DNA of 64,000 bases, taken from positions 1,178,001-1,242,000 of the forward strand of contig VSJF01000009.1 in assembly GCA_009739215.1 (NCBI GenBank). Direction: 5' to 3'. A model generated the notes under the pieces. That model was not told the DNA's origin and did not search any database. It saw only the letters and a program-made list of their open reading frames with translations. Positions 45,469 through 57,813 of this stretch are shown one piece after another (position 1 is the first letter of the stretch; each line of letters starts with the position of its first letter). This DNA comes from Floccularia luteovirens (taxonomy: Eukaryota; Basidiomycota; Agaricomycetes; Agaricales; Squamanitaceae). A program made the translations under genes and the position numbers.

Positions 45469-48400
45469 ATGTCTTCTCAAGTATTCCAAGCTGTATCTTT
45501 TGTCTTCTCCGGCGCTCGTTGGTATGAGTGGAAGACCCAGATGGTCAACCACCTCCAAGCGTCCCAGTTGTGGCAAGTTGTGTCGGGTCTTAGGACTCGT
45601 CCGTCTCCAAGGTCTGCGGACCAAGTAGACGAGCGCATGGTTGCGCTCACTTATGCCTGGGATGACAAAGACGATGCTGCCATTGGGCAATTGAAACAAC
45701 GCCTCTCCCCTGAGATTCAGAACCTAGCTGCAAAGGCAGGGTGTACCACGTCAAAAATGATGTGGGATTGGTTAGTAGCACAGTATGAGGTCAAGGAGCT
45801 AGGGACCATCTTCGAGCTCTACAAGAAGTTGAAAGACTTCAAGCTTGGAGGAGGCAACCCAGAGCCCGATTTCCTCCGCCTCAATGACATATTCGGGAGA
45901 TTGCAGCAAAATGACTGCGAAATCCCTGAGTTGTTGCAGGCGTTAATCGCATTATCAGCGATTCCAGATAAATGGAATACCGTTGAAGGACAGGTAAGTG
46001 CGAGCAGGCTCAGAAGCCTAATGGGGAGCAGCGCGTCCGTCTGCTAATTCTGAAGAAAGTTCCTTGTTGAGAACTTAGGTGGTTGTATTTAAGGAGTGGA
46101 CTTATGGATTAAATAACGGAGTGCACAGTGGTAGCGCGCAGGTGTGGAAGAATGCGGACGAAGTCCGCGTTAGAGAAGCGCAGTTAGATGTGCGCGAGCG
46201 CGTTATCTTGCGGAGTGCGGGTGCGCTTGGTGCGTGAGGGATATGTAGGTTGAGAGTGGTTTTTAGACTTTAGACGCTAACTGATTGGGATCGTAGAAAC
46301 TTGTTTCTTTCACTATCGAAGTTACAATCTTTTATATCTACGGGCGTTGCGGAAAGAGTACTAAGTAATCGGAGAAATGTACTAAATTTAATGAACGGTA
46401 GCGGTAAAAAAAAAAAAAAAAATCGCAAGGGGCATCACCAGGAACATGCGCTATACTGGTTATAGAATTGTGAAACTCACAAAAGAGAAATAAAGGCTAA
46501 ACAATGCTGGAGGGCCATCTGGTCTGCCTTGCGGAAACACAGCAAGGCTGAGCGTTGCTGTGCGCTCGCATCACACGTGACCAAGGTAGTCGTGATCCTG
46601 TGCACCAATATTAGCAGGAGCGCTGTTTTCTTGGTCCGAAAGGCAAATCCGCGTGATAATCCCGATTAAGACCGATGATCAGATAAGTGATGGCGCTGAT
46701 ACGGGGTTTTTACCGGCTAATTTTAGGAAACGCGGCGGCCGAGGGGCTTGTGAGCTAAAGTTGATGGTTGATGGCATCAGCGGGCCGCGTGGTCCTCATT
46801 AAGCTATGTGGCGTCTGGAAGAGTGCGCTGCGGGAATTAAGAATGGGGGCGCGTGTCCTGAGCGGGGCATTTGTGGCATCTGGGGCTTCGCAATATGAAA
46901 TTTGGGTAGTCGATTGCGTAAGAATTGCTGAATGTTGCACTTCGCGTTGTGATTGGTTGGGGAAGTTCTCTGATGCGCGTTAGGCTTAGACTATGTCTCA
47001 GGCTTACCATATCCGTTCCGAGGTAGTAGGGGTTTCCCACACCGTGATCGCCAATTTGCTGCAAAACCGTAATGCGCAAACACTCAAATTAGTAGACGTC
47101 ACGCAAGCCGTCCAACACCAGTTTTCTGGGACAAACATTACCAGAGCCACTACTGGCGGTGGAGGACAGGCAAATAAGATGTCGAACGTTAAGCCTAAAC
47201 AATCAAACCCCCAATATAAAGACCAGTCTCAAAACAAAAAAGAAGACTCTCCAAAAGACGGTCAAAAGGGCGGCAAGAAGCAGCGTGGTAAAAGGGGTGG
47301 TAAAGGCAAAGGAGAGAAAGGAAAAGCAAAAACAGCGGAAGATCAAAATGAGGAAGGAAGTAGTTCACACGTCGCCTCCGTGGCTATCATGCCACCTAGC
47401 TCACTGGCGAGTCGTATTGAGCCACCTAGTGCTCCGACTCCCAGGCCGAACTTCTTCCGGGAAAATCCCCACAAGTTCTATACTCCGCCAGCTGCTAGCA
47501 CCTACACTGGTATGCAGGTGTTGAGACATCCTGAGACACCCTATAAAAGTGTCAAAAGGAGTAGGGAACTTGTAGACCAGCAAGGTCTGCCACGGCGACC
47601 ACAGCATCTTCGTGTTCACGAGGAAACTGTGTTGTTACGTGAGCGGTTGGAACCCTCGACCTCTAGATTAGAGGAAGTACCGGAAGAGGTAAGTGCACCT
47701 CCATCGAAGCGTATAAGAACTGCCTCACCAGAACCTTGGGAACTCCGCCTGGCCCGTTCGGACTCAGGTGATAGTGTATCTCTCGGATCGGAGGAAGAGG
47801 ACCGGGACTATCCATGTCCCGCTAACGGTTGGACAGAGATGGAGGTTGACGCGGAGATTGCGGACGCTGCAGGAATTGGGCGCATCAATGAAGCGCTTGA
47901 ATCTGGATACGTGAATGAAAGGCAAGTACCTTTATCTTCTACAAATAGCAACAAGATTGATCGTGACCCACAGCGCCCTCTTCTAAATGGCAGCAATGGC
48001 GGACTTTTATGTACCTTGTCACATGTATCTCTTGGCCCTTCTCAGGGCAATATTAATAATCATTTTGCTGTATGTTCGAAGTGTAAGGGAAAAGCAAAGG
48101 ATCCTAATCACACATCGTGGATTATGGATTCTGGAGCATCGATGCATTTTACAAGTCAATTAACGGATTTCATTGAGTATAATACTCTGAAAACACCTAT
48201 ACCCATTGCAACAGCTTCTGATGAAGTTGTATATGTTGAGGGACAAGGTACCGTAATGATGAGTCATGAGATAGTTATACCTCTCAATGGAAACAAAGAG
48301 AGAAGAACACGTAAGACGACTAGGATATCTCCAGTCTATTACATCCCTAGATTGAGCGGACGCCTGCTCTCTATGGGACAGTTCCTGGCTGAAAAGGGGA

Positions 48401-51400
48401 ACAGTGTTAGAGGGAAAGAGTCCCTCATCAATATGCATGATTATAAAGGCGCCCCTTTCTTGTCCTGTGAACCTCACATAAAAGGTGATACCATATACTA
48501 GTGTGATGCTCGCATAGTGCGCAAACCCAGTGATAAAGCCTCTGTCATGGTGTACAAAGTTACCTATGATACATGGCATAAGAGATTTGGACACCCGTCT
48601 AAACGGGTTCTCCAGAAAGCACCTGAGAATACAATTGGTCTTCCGTCTTCTATGGAAGTGCCTAAAGAACACCCATTATGTCCGGGCTGTCTCCGAGGAA
48701 AGCAACATAGTAAGTCTTTCCCCCAGAGCTCTTCACGAGCTTCTGCACCATTTGAGTTGGTTCACTCCGACTTAAAGCAGTTTCCAATCGCAAGTTATCA
48801 CAAATATCGCTATGTAATAACCTTCCTTGATGACTTCACGTCTCATGCATGGACTATGAATTTGCGCCATAAATCCGACTCGGTGGCTGCAATGAAAAAG
48901 TTCACTGCATTCGTTAAAGTGCAACACAACACTGAAATCAAAAAGTGGCGCTTTGATGGAGGGGGTGAATACCAGCAGATTGAAATGTTGCTGAAGGAAA
49001 TGGGAGTACTCGTTGAGAAATCAGTTCCATATGAACAACAGCAGAATGGTCGAGCAGAACGTCTAAATCGCACCTTAATGGATAAAGCGGAAGCAATGCG
49101 ACATGACGCCTGTCTACCAGATAGCTGGTGGGAATTTAGCGTGGAACAAGCAGTACACGTTTACAATCGTTCTCCTATGGCGCGCCTTAAATGGCGCACT
49201 CCATTTGAAGTATTAAATAAAATTAAACCGGAAGTCAATCACCTCAGAGTTTTTGGATGTGCAGCCTATGTCTACCTCCCCGAAGAAAAACGGGTGAATA
49301 AACTCGCTCCTAAATCAGAGCTGATGGTATTCATTGGACACCCTGAAGGAGTAAAGGGCTATCGCTTTATGCGACTGCACAACAATAGCATCTTTGTGGC
49401 AGCTACCGCCATCTTTGATGAGCTTTCCTTTCCAAAATGTCCAGATCAGAAAAATCGTGGTGTTACTGAATTAGGACAAGATCCCCCACCTCAAAGTCCA
49501 GATAATTCTGACGATGAGGATAGTGACGCTTCTGAGCAAAGCTCGCGTTACGAACCAAATGTTGATAATGAGTCCGTTAGACCAGACAACCATTACCCGG
49601 AGTACCCTGTGAACTATGAAGAGGTCCCTAGCTCTCCAAGGAGAAGACCTCAACAAATTGTTCACAGACCACCCATTCCTTTCCATGGGAGTGAGGGACT
49701 TGACGAAGCCCCCACACCCCCTGTGTCTCCAAACAGGGAATATCGACGCTTGCCTCCACCGTCACCAAGACCTAGGAGTGCAGCAGATGATATTGAGTAC
49801 GCGCGTCGTCAAAGAACAGGCACGCCTGAACGGCAGTTTGTTCCCAGACAAGAACCGCCGCGACGCTCAGAGAGACAGAGGAGAATACCTAGACGTGTCA
49901 CAGAAGACAATGCTTATGGGGACACGAACCCTCAGGATATACTCCTGAATCAGGATGATTTAGTGTATTGGCGAGATAATGTGGACCAACATTGGGTTAC
50001 ACAGCCGCGACAGGTTCCCGTACCTAGTCCCGCGCAATCACGCCCATCTGACAATACACGCCCTGATATAAGCACTAGGGAAAATGGATCAGATGAACCT
50101 GATGTTGCAAAACTAGCACAGGAAGGGGGTGTAGAATTCACGGCATACTTGCTTGCCATGGGCGCATCAGCTGTGGATCTTACTCCAACTCAATTTCGTG
50201 ATATAGCGCGCCTACCCAAGGCTGCCAGGGATGAATGGTATGTTGCTTGCCGCGAAGAAATGGAGGCTCTTCGTAAGCGCGACGTAATGTCTGGCCTTGT
50301 AGATCTACCCCAAGGTCGAAGGGCAGTTAAAAACAGATGGGTGTTTGTGACCAAGTCCGATGGTCGCAAGAAAGCACGACTAGTTGCCAAAGGTTTCTCA
50401 CAAGTAGAAGGGCTAGACTTCGAAGAGATCTTCTCGCCAGTTGTAAGATTTGAAACTGTGCGCATCCTTCTCGCGCTAGCTGCGCTGAAGAATTGGGCTA
50501 TTACAGGCCTGGATGTCAAGAGTGCCTTTCTGTATGGCAAACTTGAAGAAGAGATCTATATGGTCCAACCTGAAGGCTTCGTTGTCAAAGGACAAGAGAA
50601 AAAAGTCATCCGCTTACAAAGAGCAATTTATGGCCTTAAACAAGCCGCTCTAGCGTGGTGGAGAGGACTTGTAACGAGTATGGAAGAGCTTGGCTTCCAA
50701 CGTACTCAGAGTGATGCAGGAATATTTGTCCATTGGTCAAAAGATCAGCGAGATATCGTGATCGCGGTAGTCTATGTAGACGACGCAATCTGGACAGGGT
50801 CTAATCCTACCCTGGTTAACAAGCTCAAAAAGGAATTTATGAAGAAATGGGAATGTCACGATCTGGGAGATGTCAAGGAATTCCTTGGCATGCGCATTGA
50901 GCGAAGCGGTCAGTCTTACAAGATAGACCAAGTAGCTTACCTAAAAAAGGTTCTTGCGTGCTTCGGCATGGTGAATGCTCGTAGAGCTGATACACCACTC
51001 CCTGCTGGTTATAAACCAGTCCCTAATGAGGGAACCGCGACCCCTGCTCTAAGAACAGAGTTTCAACAAATCATTGGAAGTTTGCTGTATCTAATGATTG
51101 GAACTCGACCTGATATTGCCTATGCAGTAATCAGGTTATCAACTTTTTCAGCAAATCCAACACCAGACCATGTCGAAAAGGCAAAATATATTATGAGGTA
51201 TTTGGTCGGTACCCAGGACTACACAATTAATTATGTGGGCAAGTCCGGTGAAGGATTATATGCCTACACAGATTCCGACTGGGCGTCTGACGAAACGTCG
51301 CGTAAGTTCCATACAGGTTTCTACATGATGCTAGCTAAAGGCATCGTCGCATGGCAAAGCCGCAGACAAAAAACTATAGCACTAAGCTCTACTGAGGCCG

Positions 51401-51729
51401 AATATATGGCAGGCTCTGACTGTTGTCGCCAACTCATGTGGATGCGAAATGTCTTTGATGAGGTTGGTTTACCCTTCGTAAAACCAATACCAATCTACAT
51501 GGATAATCAGGGAGCAAATTTCATAGCTTCCAATCCTGTCGCCGAACGGCGCACAAAGCACATTGACATCCGTTACCATTATATACGAGAGTGTATCGAA
51601 AACGGAAAGGTCAAGGTTTTCTTCGTTGAAGGAGTAAACAATCCGGCAGACATGTTAACAAAACCTCTGTCTAACATTCTTTTTCACAAGTGCCGCACCC
51701 AACTACAGCTTGAATTTTATTCGCAGTAA
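45469..51729 (+). pseudogene. gag-pol: Copia-1 Gag-Pol, split by a solo LTR and carrying an in-frame TAG
   Basis: Start MSSQVFQAVSFVF at 45469, matching the start of the copia-2 gag. Gag runs to 45983 and resumes at 47046 after a solo gypsy LTR plus 4-bp duplication (1062 bp, so the frame is kept, but the insert brings stops). Then come a basic Lys-rich region, CSKC, and the protease WIMDSGASMHFTS. TAG at 48499-48501 interrupts the same frame. The rest (48502-51729) is continuous: GAG-pre-integrase HHCC (WHKRFGHPS...CPGC), integrase (HSD; FDGGGEY; NGRAER), reverse transcriptase (NRWVFVTKSDG, LDVKSAFLYG, VVYVDDAIW) and RNase H (TDSDWASDE, SSTEAEYMA, KHIDIRYHYIRE). The order is typical Ty1/copia. 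Confidence 0.92.
45984..47041 (-). mobile_element. Solo gypsy LTR, reversed, inside copia-1 gag
   Basis: It begins TGAAGGACAGG and ends GGGGTTTCCCACA, the reverse complement of the gypsy LTR described above. It is 1058 bp with target duplication CCGT (45980-45983, 47042-47045). The internal region was presumably lost by LTR-LTR recombination. Confidence 0.93.
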
Positions 51730-51920
51730 TTTGGTTGATGCCTCCCAAGAGTGAGAAGCACATAGTAGATCTATTGCAGATCATAACAATGATGCTAATT
51801 CTCTGGCACTATTACTCTATTTAACTAGAGACACACTATTGAGAATTGTTCTCTAGTTGCTGTCTCTGTCTCCACTTAGATACCAGAATGATATCCTTCA
51901 ATGGACTCACACTGTGTACT

Positions 51921-51933
51921 AAGTGAGGAGGTG
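51921..51933 (+). other. Copia-1 polypurine tract
   Basis: AAGTGAGGAGGTG directly precedes the 3' LTR, as expected for the plus-strand primer. Confidence 0.65.
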
Positions 51934-52291
51934 TGTTGCGACAGCAACAATCACATGACTGATTACATAATTGATCATGTGATGGAGCACGTGACTGATG
52001 ACGTGTCTCACACTCATATGCTCTATGGCACGTGACTCTCACGAACATTCCATAACCTTCTACAAGGTTCTATATGTAGTCACATGATATGTTAGTATAC
52101 CTGCGCACGGACCATTGTACAAAGCTGTACAAACAGCAATTATGTATATAAGTAGAGCTACTGGACCTTATGTCCTTTGTCGAATTATATTCGTAGTAGT
52201 CAGTAACTAGCACCTAAGTCTCTAAGAACCTAAGTAAGCTCTAAGGTAAGAACAGTCCCCTCTACTGTGTAAAACAGGGTGCTGCTCAACA
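51934..52291 (+). repeat. Copia-1 3' LTR
   Basis: 358 bp, TGTTGCGACAG...CTCAACA, followed by the target duplication CCATT. It shows no difference from the rebuilt 5' LTR by eye. Confidence 0.95.
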
Positions 52292-52296
52292 CCATT

Positions 52297-53315
52297 GATG
52301 AGAACCACTGGTACTAGCCTGAGCAGAAGAGGAAGTTTGAGATGATGTATTCTCATAGGCTTCATATCCATGGAGAGTCCATTGATCCTGCCTACTAGAC
52401 ATCGTTGTAGTGGAGGAACATAAGAAACTCATATGCATGTGCATATATGCCCATTTGTTGAATATGATATAGCTGCTTCAACCAGACCTATCTCAATTCC
52501 TGTAAAAAAAATGAGTTCAGCATCTGTAGTATCTGACTCAGAAGATGAACACTACTACACCTTCAAGGAACAACAAAAAAGAGCACAATTTTTCCATGAC
52601 CTCAATGATCTCTACAATACATGACAATATGACTCATTGTGTTTTCTTATGGTTTAGAATGAGCTCCACTTGAAGGGGCTCATATCGGCCATGGAAAAAT
52701 TATGTGATCGCTTTGACAGATTTGAAGACTATCTCCATCAGAGTGTTAAAAAGCAAGTTGAAAAAAAAAATAGTATGTAATGATTCTATTTTATAAATAA
52801 TATCTTGAGACACCATTTAGAAACATGCACCTGCTGCCATCATCCCTGCATGCAAAGTATGACACGCCCCACACCCCATTGCCACTCACGAAGTATATCA
52901 CCCATGCCTTGTCACTCACACCCATCCCACTATAAACCGATTCAAGATTCACTTGATCTACCCCCATCTTTCAAACTACTCCCAGATAGATGGGGTGTCC
53001 TACAATCCTGCAAGTTCCCTGATACTGAAACTGATAGTCTTCCCTCATGGTTTTAGTGACTCAAACCAATTCTACTATATTCAAACATGAGATTTGCTCC
53101 TACCTTTCAAATGTTTATGCACTCTTTTCTTGTAGAATAATAGATTTATGCCATGCAAACAAGATGCACTGAAATTCTTTGAGTTTTATGCTGCCAAAAC
53201 TGATAGCCTCCTTTATGCTTTCATACAATCAATGTATATTACAAGGTTTATTATAATATAGTTTTTCATAAAAAAATATGTATGTTTTTTGGAAACTGAT
53301 TATGAATTTTATTCA
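52297..53315. other. 3' flank of the CACTA-like transposase
   Basis: Only short open frames, for example an acidic one at 52511-52624 on the plus strand. It probably belongs to the CACTA-like element between its transposase and accessory gene. No family was recognised. Confidence 0.35.
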
Positions 53316-54423
53316 TTAACTAGTAGGATCGACATACCCAGTCAGTTCTATATCATCTAAACCAGATTTCTCTACAATGAACCACAGCTCATTATTGTCA
53401 CCAGGTATTTTGGGAAGTGGTTGCATCAAAACAACAGATAGAATTGCTGAAACATGCACAATTTGCAGGTTGGTATCACCAAGATATGGGCATGCCCATA
53501 AGGTATGATATGATTCCTCAAGTATGCCTGTGTCAGGAGGTCTATATAGTGATACTAGGGCATATGGAACCAGTGCTTGATGAATATCTTCAACTATAAA
53601 GTAGAATTGAACTTCTGAGATTTCCACTTTTTTATTGAACATTATCTTGACATTCTGTGAGATTTGAGTATTTGGGGCTGCCCACCCCTGTTCTGAAAAT
53701 AAGCTTCATGCAACTTGTCCATTGGATAGTTGGAGACAACCCCAGCATCTCAATTGTGATATATCTGAATATTGATGAACAGCATTGAGTTTTGGACCAG
53801 ACAGCTTGGTCATATACCGATCGTAAGGATGTAACAAAACAAAGCCATCCCCACAGTTATAAGAGTGTTTTGGAAGTGATATAGTTGAATCATGATCAAG
53901 TTCAGGGCAGGCATTTTTGAGTGCATTCAACTGTGACCTTCGCAAAGCAATCTGGCAGAGATTTCCAAACATATTAGATGGCTGCCGGATGTCTTATCCT
54001 AAATCACCAATTGTTCGTTCCATTGTAAATTGAGTGCTATAGGTACCAGGCCCAATCCAAGCACATTCTGGAGCAGTATGGAGAAGTGTGTGCAGGCAGG
54101 GATGACAAAAGTGAAGACGCTCTACATGTCACTGATAATATATATGCTCATATTCCTGAACAAACTATGTCAGAAATGAGTGAGCTTCTCGGATTTGGTG
54201 TCCATTTATACTGTGCTGAATAATGATACAGACACCATGAACTAATTTGCAGAAGTTTTGCCAGTATTTCCGAGGGAGGAGTGTCTGAAAGTGGGCTGGA
54301 CCTAATCCAAAAATATAAAGGTAGTACTCTGTTGCTTTGTATCCACTTGATATCTTCTCAGCTGGATTTCAGGGAGGACGATGGAATGAAGATGGAAAAT
54401 ATAGTGTTGCTGCTGCCACAAGC

Positions 54424-54780
54424 TGTTGAGCAGCACCCTGTTTACACAGTAGAGGGGACTGTTCTTACCTTAGAGCTTACTTAGGTTCTTAGAGACTTAG
54501 GTGCTAGTTACTGACTACTACGAATATAATTCGACAAAGGACATAAGGTCCAGTAGCTCTACTTATATACATAATTGCTGTTTGTACAGCTTTGTACAAT
54601 GGTCCGTGCGCAGGTACACTAACATATCATGTGACTACATATAGAAGGTTGTAGAACCTTATAGAATGTTCGTGGATATCACGTGCCATAGAGCATATGA
54701 GTGTGAGACACGTCATCAGTCACGTGCTCCATCACATGATCAATTATGTAATTAGTCATGTGATTGTTGCTGTCGCAACA
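54424..54780 (-). mobile_element. Solo copia LTR, reversed
   Basis: 357 bp, reverse complement of the copia-1 LTR with a few substitutions, flanked by CAAGC (54419-54423, 54781-54785). It interrupts the CACTA-like transposase. Confidence 0.93.
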
Positions 54781-55755
54781 CAAGCTTTCCATGTTCAATC
54801 CAGGCATCACCAATGAGTACTACCCAGTCCTAAGTACTTTTATCATCTGTAGGGTCACATTTTAGTGTGCCATGCTAGAGTGGAATCAATAGTTCACCAA
54901 GATTGATAAACAAAAGATGCATAAGATCAATGGTAAAATATTGAGGAATAGGAAGCATTAGAGTAGGGTTAAGTCCACTAAGAATCGAAGACTTGCTAAG
55001 CCCTGTGAGCTTTCGGTTTCACTCATAGTCTGTTTGATTCTGCGAGGATACTATCAAGGAAAGATTTGCCTTGTAAACATTGGGGGATGGACTTTGAGAT
55101 TGTTGATGAAAGTCATAATCAGGATGGTTACAGTCATCTGCAGTTGAATTATTGGGGCAAAGATGGGCAGCAAAGTAGTGCCCACTAGAAGGTTTGTGTT
55201 GTCCCTTCATGTTGCAACTAATACGGCATGCCTGTGCTCCATGGTAGCCTACACGTCCATCAAGTTCTGTCAATCCGACAGCATCAGCAGTGCCAAATAT
55301 GAATATGATACATGACGAAAACACTCTCTGTTGTAAAGCATCCCAGACTTGCAGCCCAGAGCCACCATTCTCATGTTGAAGAGCTGAAAGATGGTAGAAA
55401 CTTTGAAATAAGAATGAATCAATATTCTTAGGCTTGTTTGGGCCAGGGATAACAAGAGCAGGAAGAACATGTTTTTTTTTGTAGTGCATGGTGGAATCAT
55501 AGTCATTGACAATCCAGATAGTAATCCAGGTATCGGATTTCTTGTTCTGGTAGAGTTGTGCACCATCAAGTGAGAAAGAAACCATAGTATTCTCTGCAGT
55601 AAGTGCAAGTCTCTTGGATAGAGCATGAATGTCACTGCCACTAAATATATCATCATATACGAGCTCTTCTGCAGAGGTTGCAGCACTACAGCCTTCTAAA
55701 ATTTTTGCAGTTTTATGGTTACGATAAGACATTGCCATGGAACCATGATGGAATC

Positions 55756-56129
55756 TGTTGCGTCAGCACGATCACATGATGGATTACATAATTCGTCAGG
55801 TGATGAGTCAGATGATATGTCACATGATATGTCACATGACTACACTCACATATGCCCTATGCATCACGTGCAGTATGACTAAGCATGTTCTATAACCTTC
55901 TACAAGGTTCTATGAAGTAGACATGTGACTATGACGGACATAGCACGGACCCTTATGCAAATATGTACATACAGCTAGAACTGTATATAAGGACACTCTT
56001 ATGCAGAATAGATCCTCGTCCTATTCTATAGGTAGTAGTTAGTAACTAACCCGTAAGGTGTGATCTAAGTAAGCACAAGGTAAGACTTTGAGTTCCTCCA
56101 CTGTGTCTTGCACACATGGCTGCTCAATA
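55756..56129 (+). repeat. Copia-2 5' LTR
   Basis: 374 bp, TGTTGCGTCAG...GCTCAATA (ends TA, not CA). It contains TATATAAG and a CACGTG motif. Confidence 0.92.
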
Positions 56130-56144
56130 GGTTATGGGCCCCGG
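56130..56144 (+). other. Copia-2 primer-binding site
   Basis: GGTTATGGGCCCCGG follows the LTR directly, identical to the copia-1 site, so both use the same internal tRNA primer type. Confidence 0.6.
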
Positions 56145-56415
56145 TTGTCAGTCTCAATGGCGCGTTCATCGCTGCCTATGATGACGGTGACTTAAAGCTC
56201 TTACCTCTTGTGAAGTGACTCCCCCATGCTCCCTTAATTGGTAGAAGCATTGGTGGCTTGTCCACTCTACAAGTGATTGAGTCTGAACGTTGTTCATGAC
56301 AATAAATCTATGCGAGCCTTATGTGTCTTGACAGTGTCTTTACACTGAGTTGAACGTTGTGCTGATGCAACATTAATTTGTAGCTCGCCAACAACCAACT
56401 TTTATCAAGTACAAC

Positions 56416-57813
56416 ATGCAACACACTGTATTCCAAGCTGTTTCCTTTGTATTCGCTGGAGCGCGCTGGCTTGAGTGGAAAAGTGCCATGACGACCTACC
56501 TGCAACACGCAGCTGTATGGTCAGTGGTGTCTGGAACTCGCCGTCGTCCGTCGCCACAGGATCCAAACAATGTCTCTGAGACAATGATCCTGCTGCAGCA
56601 GACATGGGACGACAAGAACGAAGCTGCGCTAGGCAGTATAAAGTCAAGATTATCCCCTGAGTTAAATTGGCTTGCCGCTCGTGACGGCTGTATCTCTAGT
56701 TGTGCATTGTGGACTTGGTTAGTTGCTCGGTACGAGGATCATAGCTTGAGCACTACTTTGAAGCTAGCTGAGGACGTAAAGTTCTTCAAGCTCAGTGGTG
56801 GAGATCCTCAGGCAGATTTCTTCCGCCTTAGCGAGACGTTTAGGAGACTGGCTGATGAGAACCTCGCCGTCCCTGAATTATTGCAGGCCCTATGGGCTAT
56901 GGCGTCTGTACCACCCCATTGGCAAAATGTCAAAGCAACGCTGCTGCAAAAATACACTGCGCAGACCTTGACCCTACATGACGTATCTGCTGCAGTCCAG
57001 AATCTATATGATGCTCAGATGACTTCGGTCTCTTCGAGCGGATCAGCGCATAGAGTAGTACGCCCAAACAACCCTGTACTTCTCTCATCTACACCGTCAA
57101 ACACCAAAGAAGACTCTCCAGACGGTGGAAATAAGAAGAAGCAGCGCAAGCGAGGGGGTAAGAAATCTCGTGGAGAGAAAGAAAAACAAATGGCTAAAAA
57201 CAGTGATACAGCGCACTCCCCTGCTGCAAGAATGACTGCTCAGAGTAGTAGTCAGGCCATAGCTGGCCCTTCATCCTTTGAGGGTAGTCTGGAGACACCG
57301 AGGTCGGCTCCTACCCCTAAGCCTTCCTTTCTCCGGGAAAATCCCCACAAGTTTTATGCTCCGCCCATTGCTAGCACCTTCACAGGAGCGCAGGCGTTGA
57401 AGCACCCTGAAACTCCATACCCTTCATTAAAGAGGAGTAGGGAACTTGTAGACCTTCAAGGTCTTCCTCGTCAGCCGAGACATCTCCGAACTCATGAGGA
57501 GACATATTTGCTGCGAGAGAGGGTTGAACCTTCTGCCTTTACGACAAGAGAAGAAGTACCGGAAGAGGTAAGTGAACCGCCCGCCAAACGTCTAAGAACC
57601 GCCTCCCCTGAACCAGTGCATTATTTGGCACGATCTGATTCAGGTGATAGTGTATCCCTTGGTTCGGAGGTTGAGGACCGGGAATATCCATGTCCCGCTA
57701 ACGGTTGGACAGAGGTGGAAGTTGATGAACAGATTGCGCAAGCTGCAGGCATTGAAAGAGTCCTAGATGCTCTGGAAGCCGGCAATGAGAGTGAAAGGCA
57801 AGTACCTCCTTAA
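56416..57813 (+). CDS. gag: Copia-2 Gag, intact
   Basis: 465 codons without a stop. It begins MQHTVFQAVSFVFAGARWLE and is colinear with copia-1 Gag over its length (FQAVSFVF-GARW, RPSP, ENPHKFY, KRSRELVD-QGLPR, EEVPEEVS, ARSDSGDSVSLGSE, YPCPANGWTE), so the whole Gag is conserved although the next frame, where copia-1 continues into protease, stops at once. The basic KKQRKRGGKK region may bind nucleic acid. Its survival beside a ruined pol suggests it is made and used in trans or in cis by a non-autonomous element; that is inference. Confidence 0.85.
   Translation: MQHTVFQAVSFVFAGARWLEWKSAMTTYLQHAAVWSVVSGTRRRPSPQDPNNVSETMILLQQTWDDKNEAALGSIKSRLSPELNWLAARDGCISSCALWTWLVARYEDHSLSTTLKLAEDVKFFKLSGGDPQADFFRLSETFRRLADENLAVPELLQALWAMASVPPHWQNVKATLLQKYTAQTLTLHDVSAAVQNLYDAQMTSVSSSGSAHRVVRPNNPVLLSSTPSNTKEDSPDGGNKKKQRKRGGKKSRGEKEKQMAKNSDTAHSPAARMTAQSSSQAIAGPSSFEGSLETPRSAPTPKPSFLRENPHKFYAPPIASTFTGAQALKHPETPYPSLKRSRELVDLQGLPRQPRHLRTHEETYLLRERVEPSAFTTREEVPEEVSEPPAKRLRTASPEPVHYLARSDSGDSVSLGSEVEDREYPCPANGWTEVEVDEQIAQAAGIERVLDALEAGNESERQVPP

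Larger units (their letters stand above)
34576..52291 (+). mobile_element. Ty1/copia LTR retrotransposon copia-1, split by two nested insertions
   Basis: Flanked by the target duplication CCATT (34571-34575 and 52292-52296). LTRs are 358 bp, TG...CA, and look identical to each other once the gypsy insertion is removed. The 5' LTR is cut by a complete gypsy element (34635-44883) and gag by a reversed solo gypsy LTR (45984-47041). Without these, the element is about 6.4 kb with 5' LTR, primer-binding site, gag-pro-int-RT-RNaseH and 3' LTR in copia order. Confidence 0.93.
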
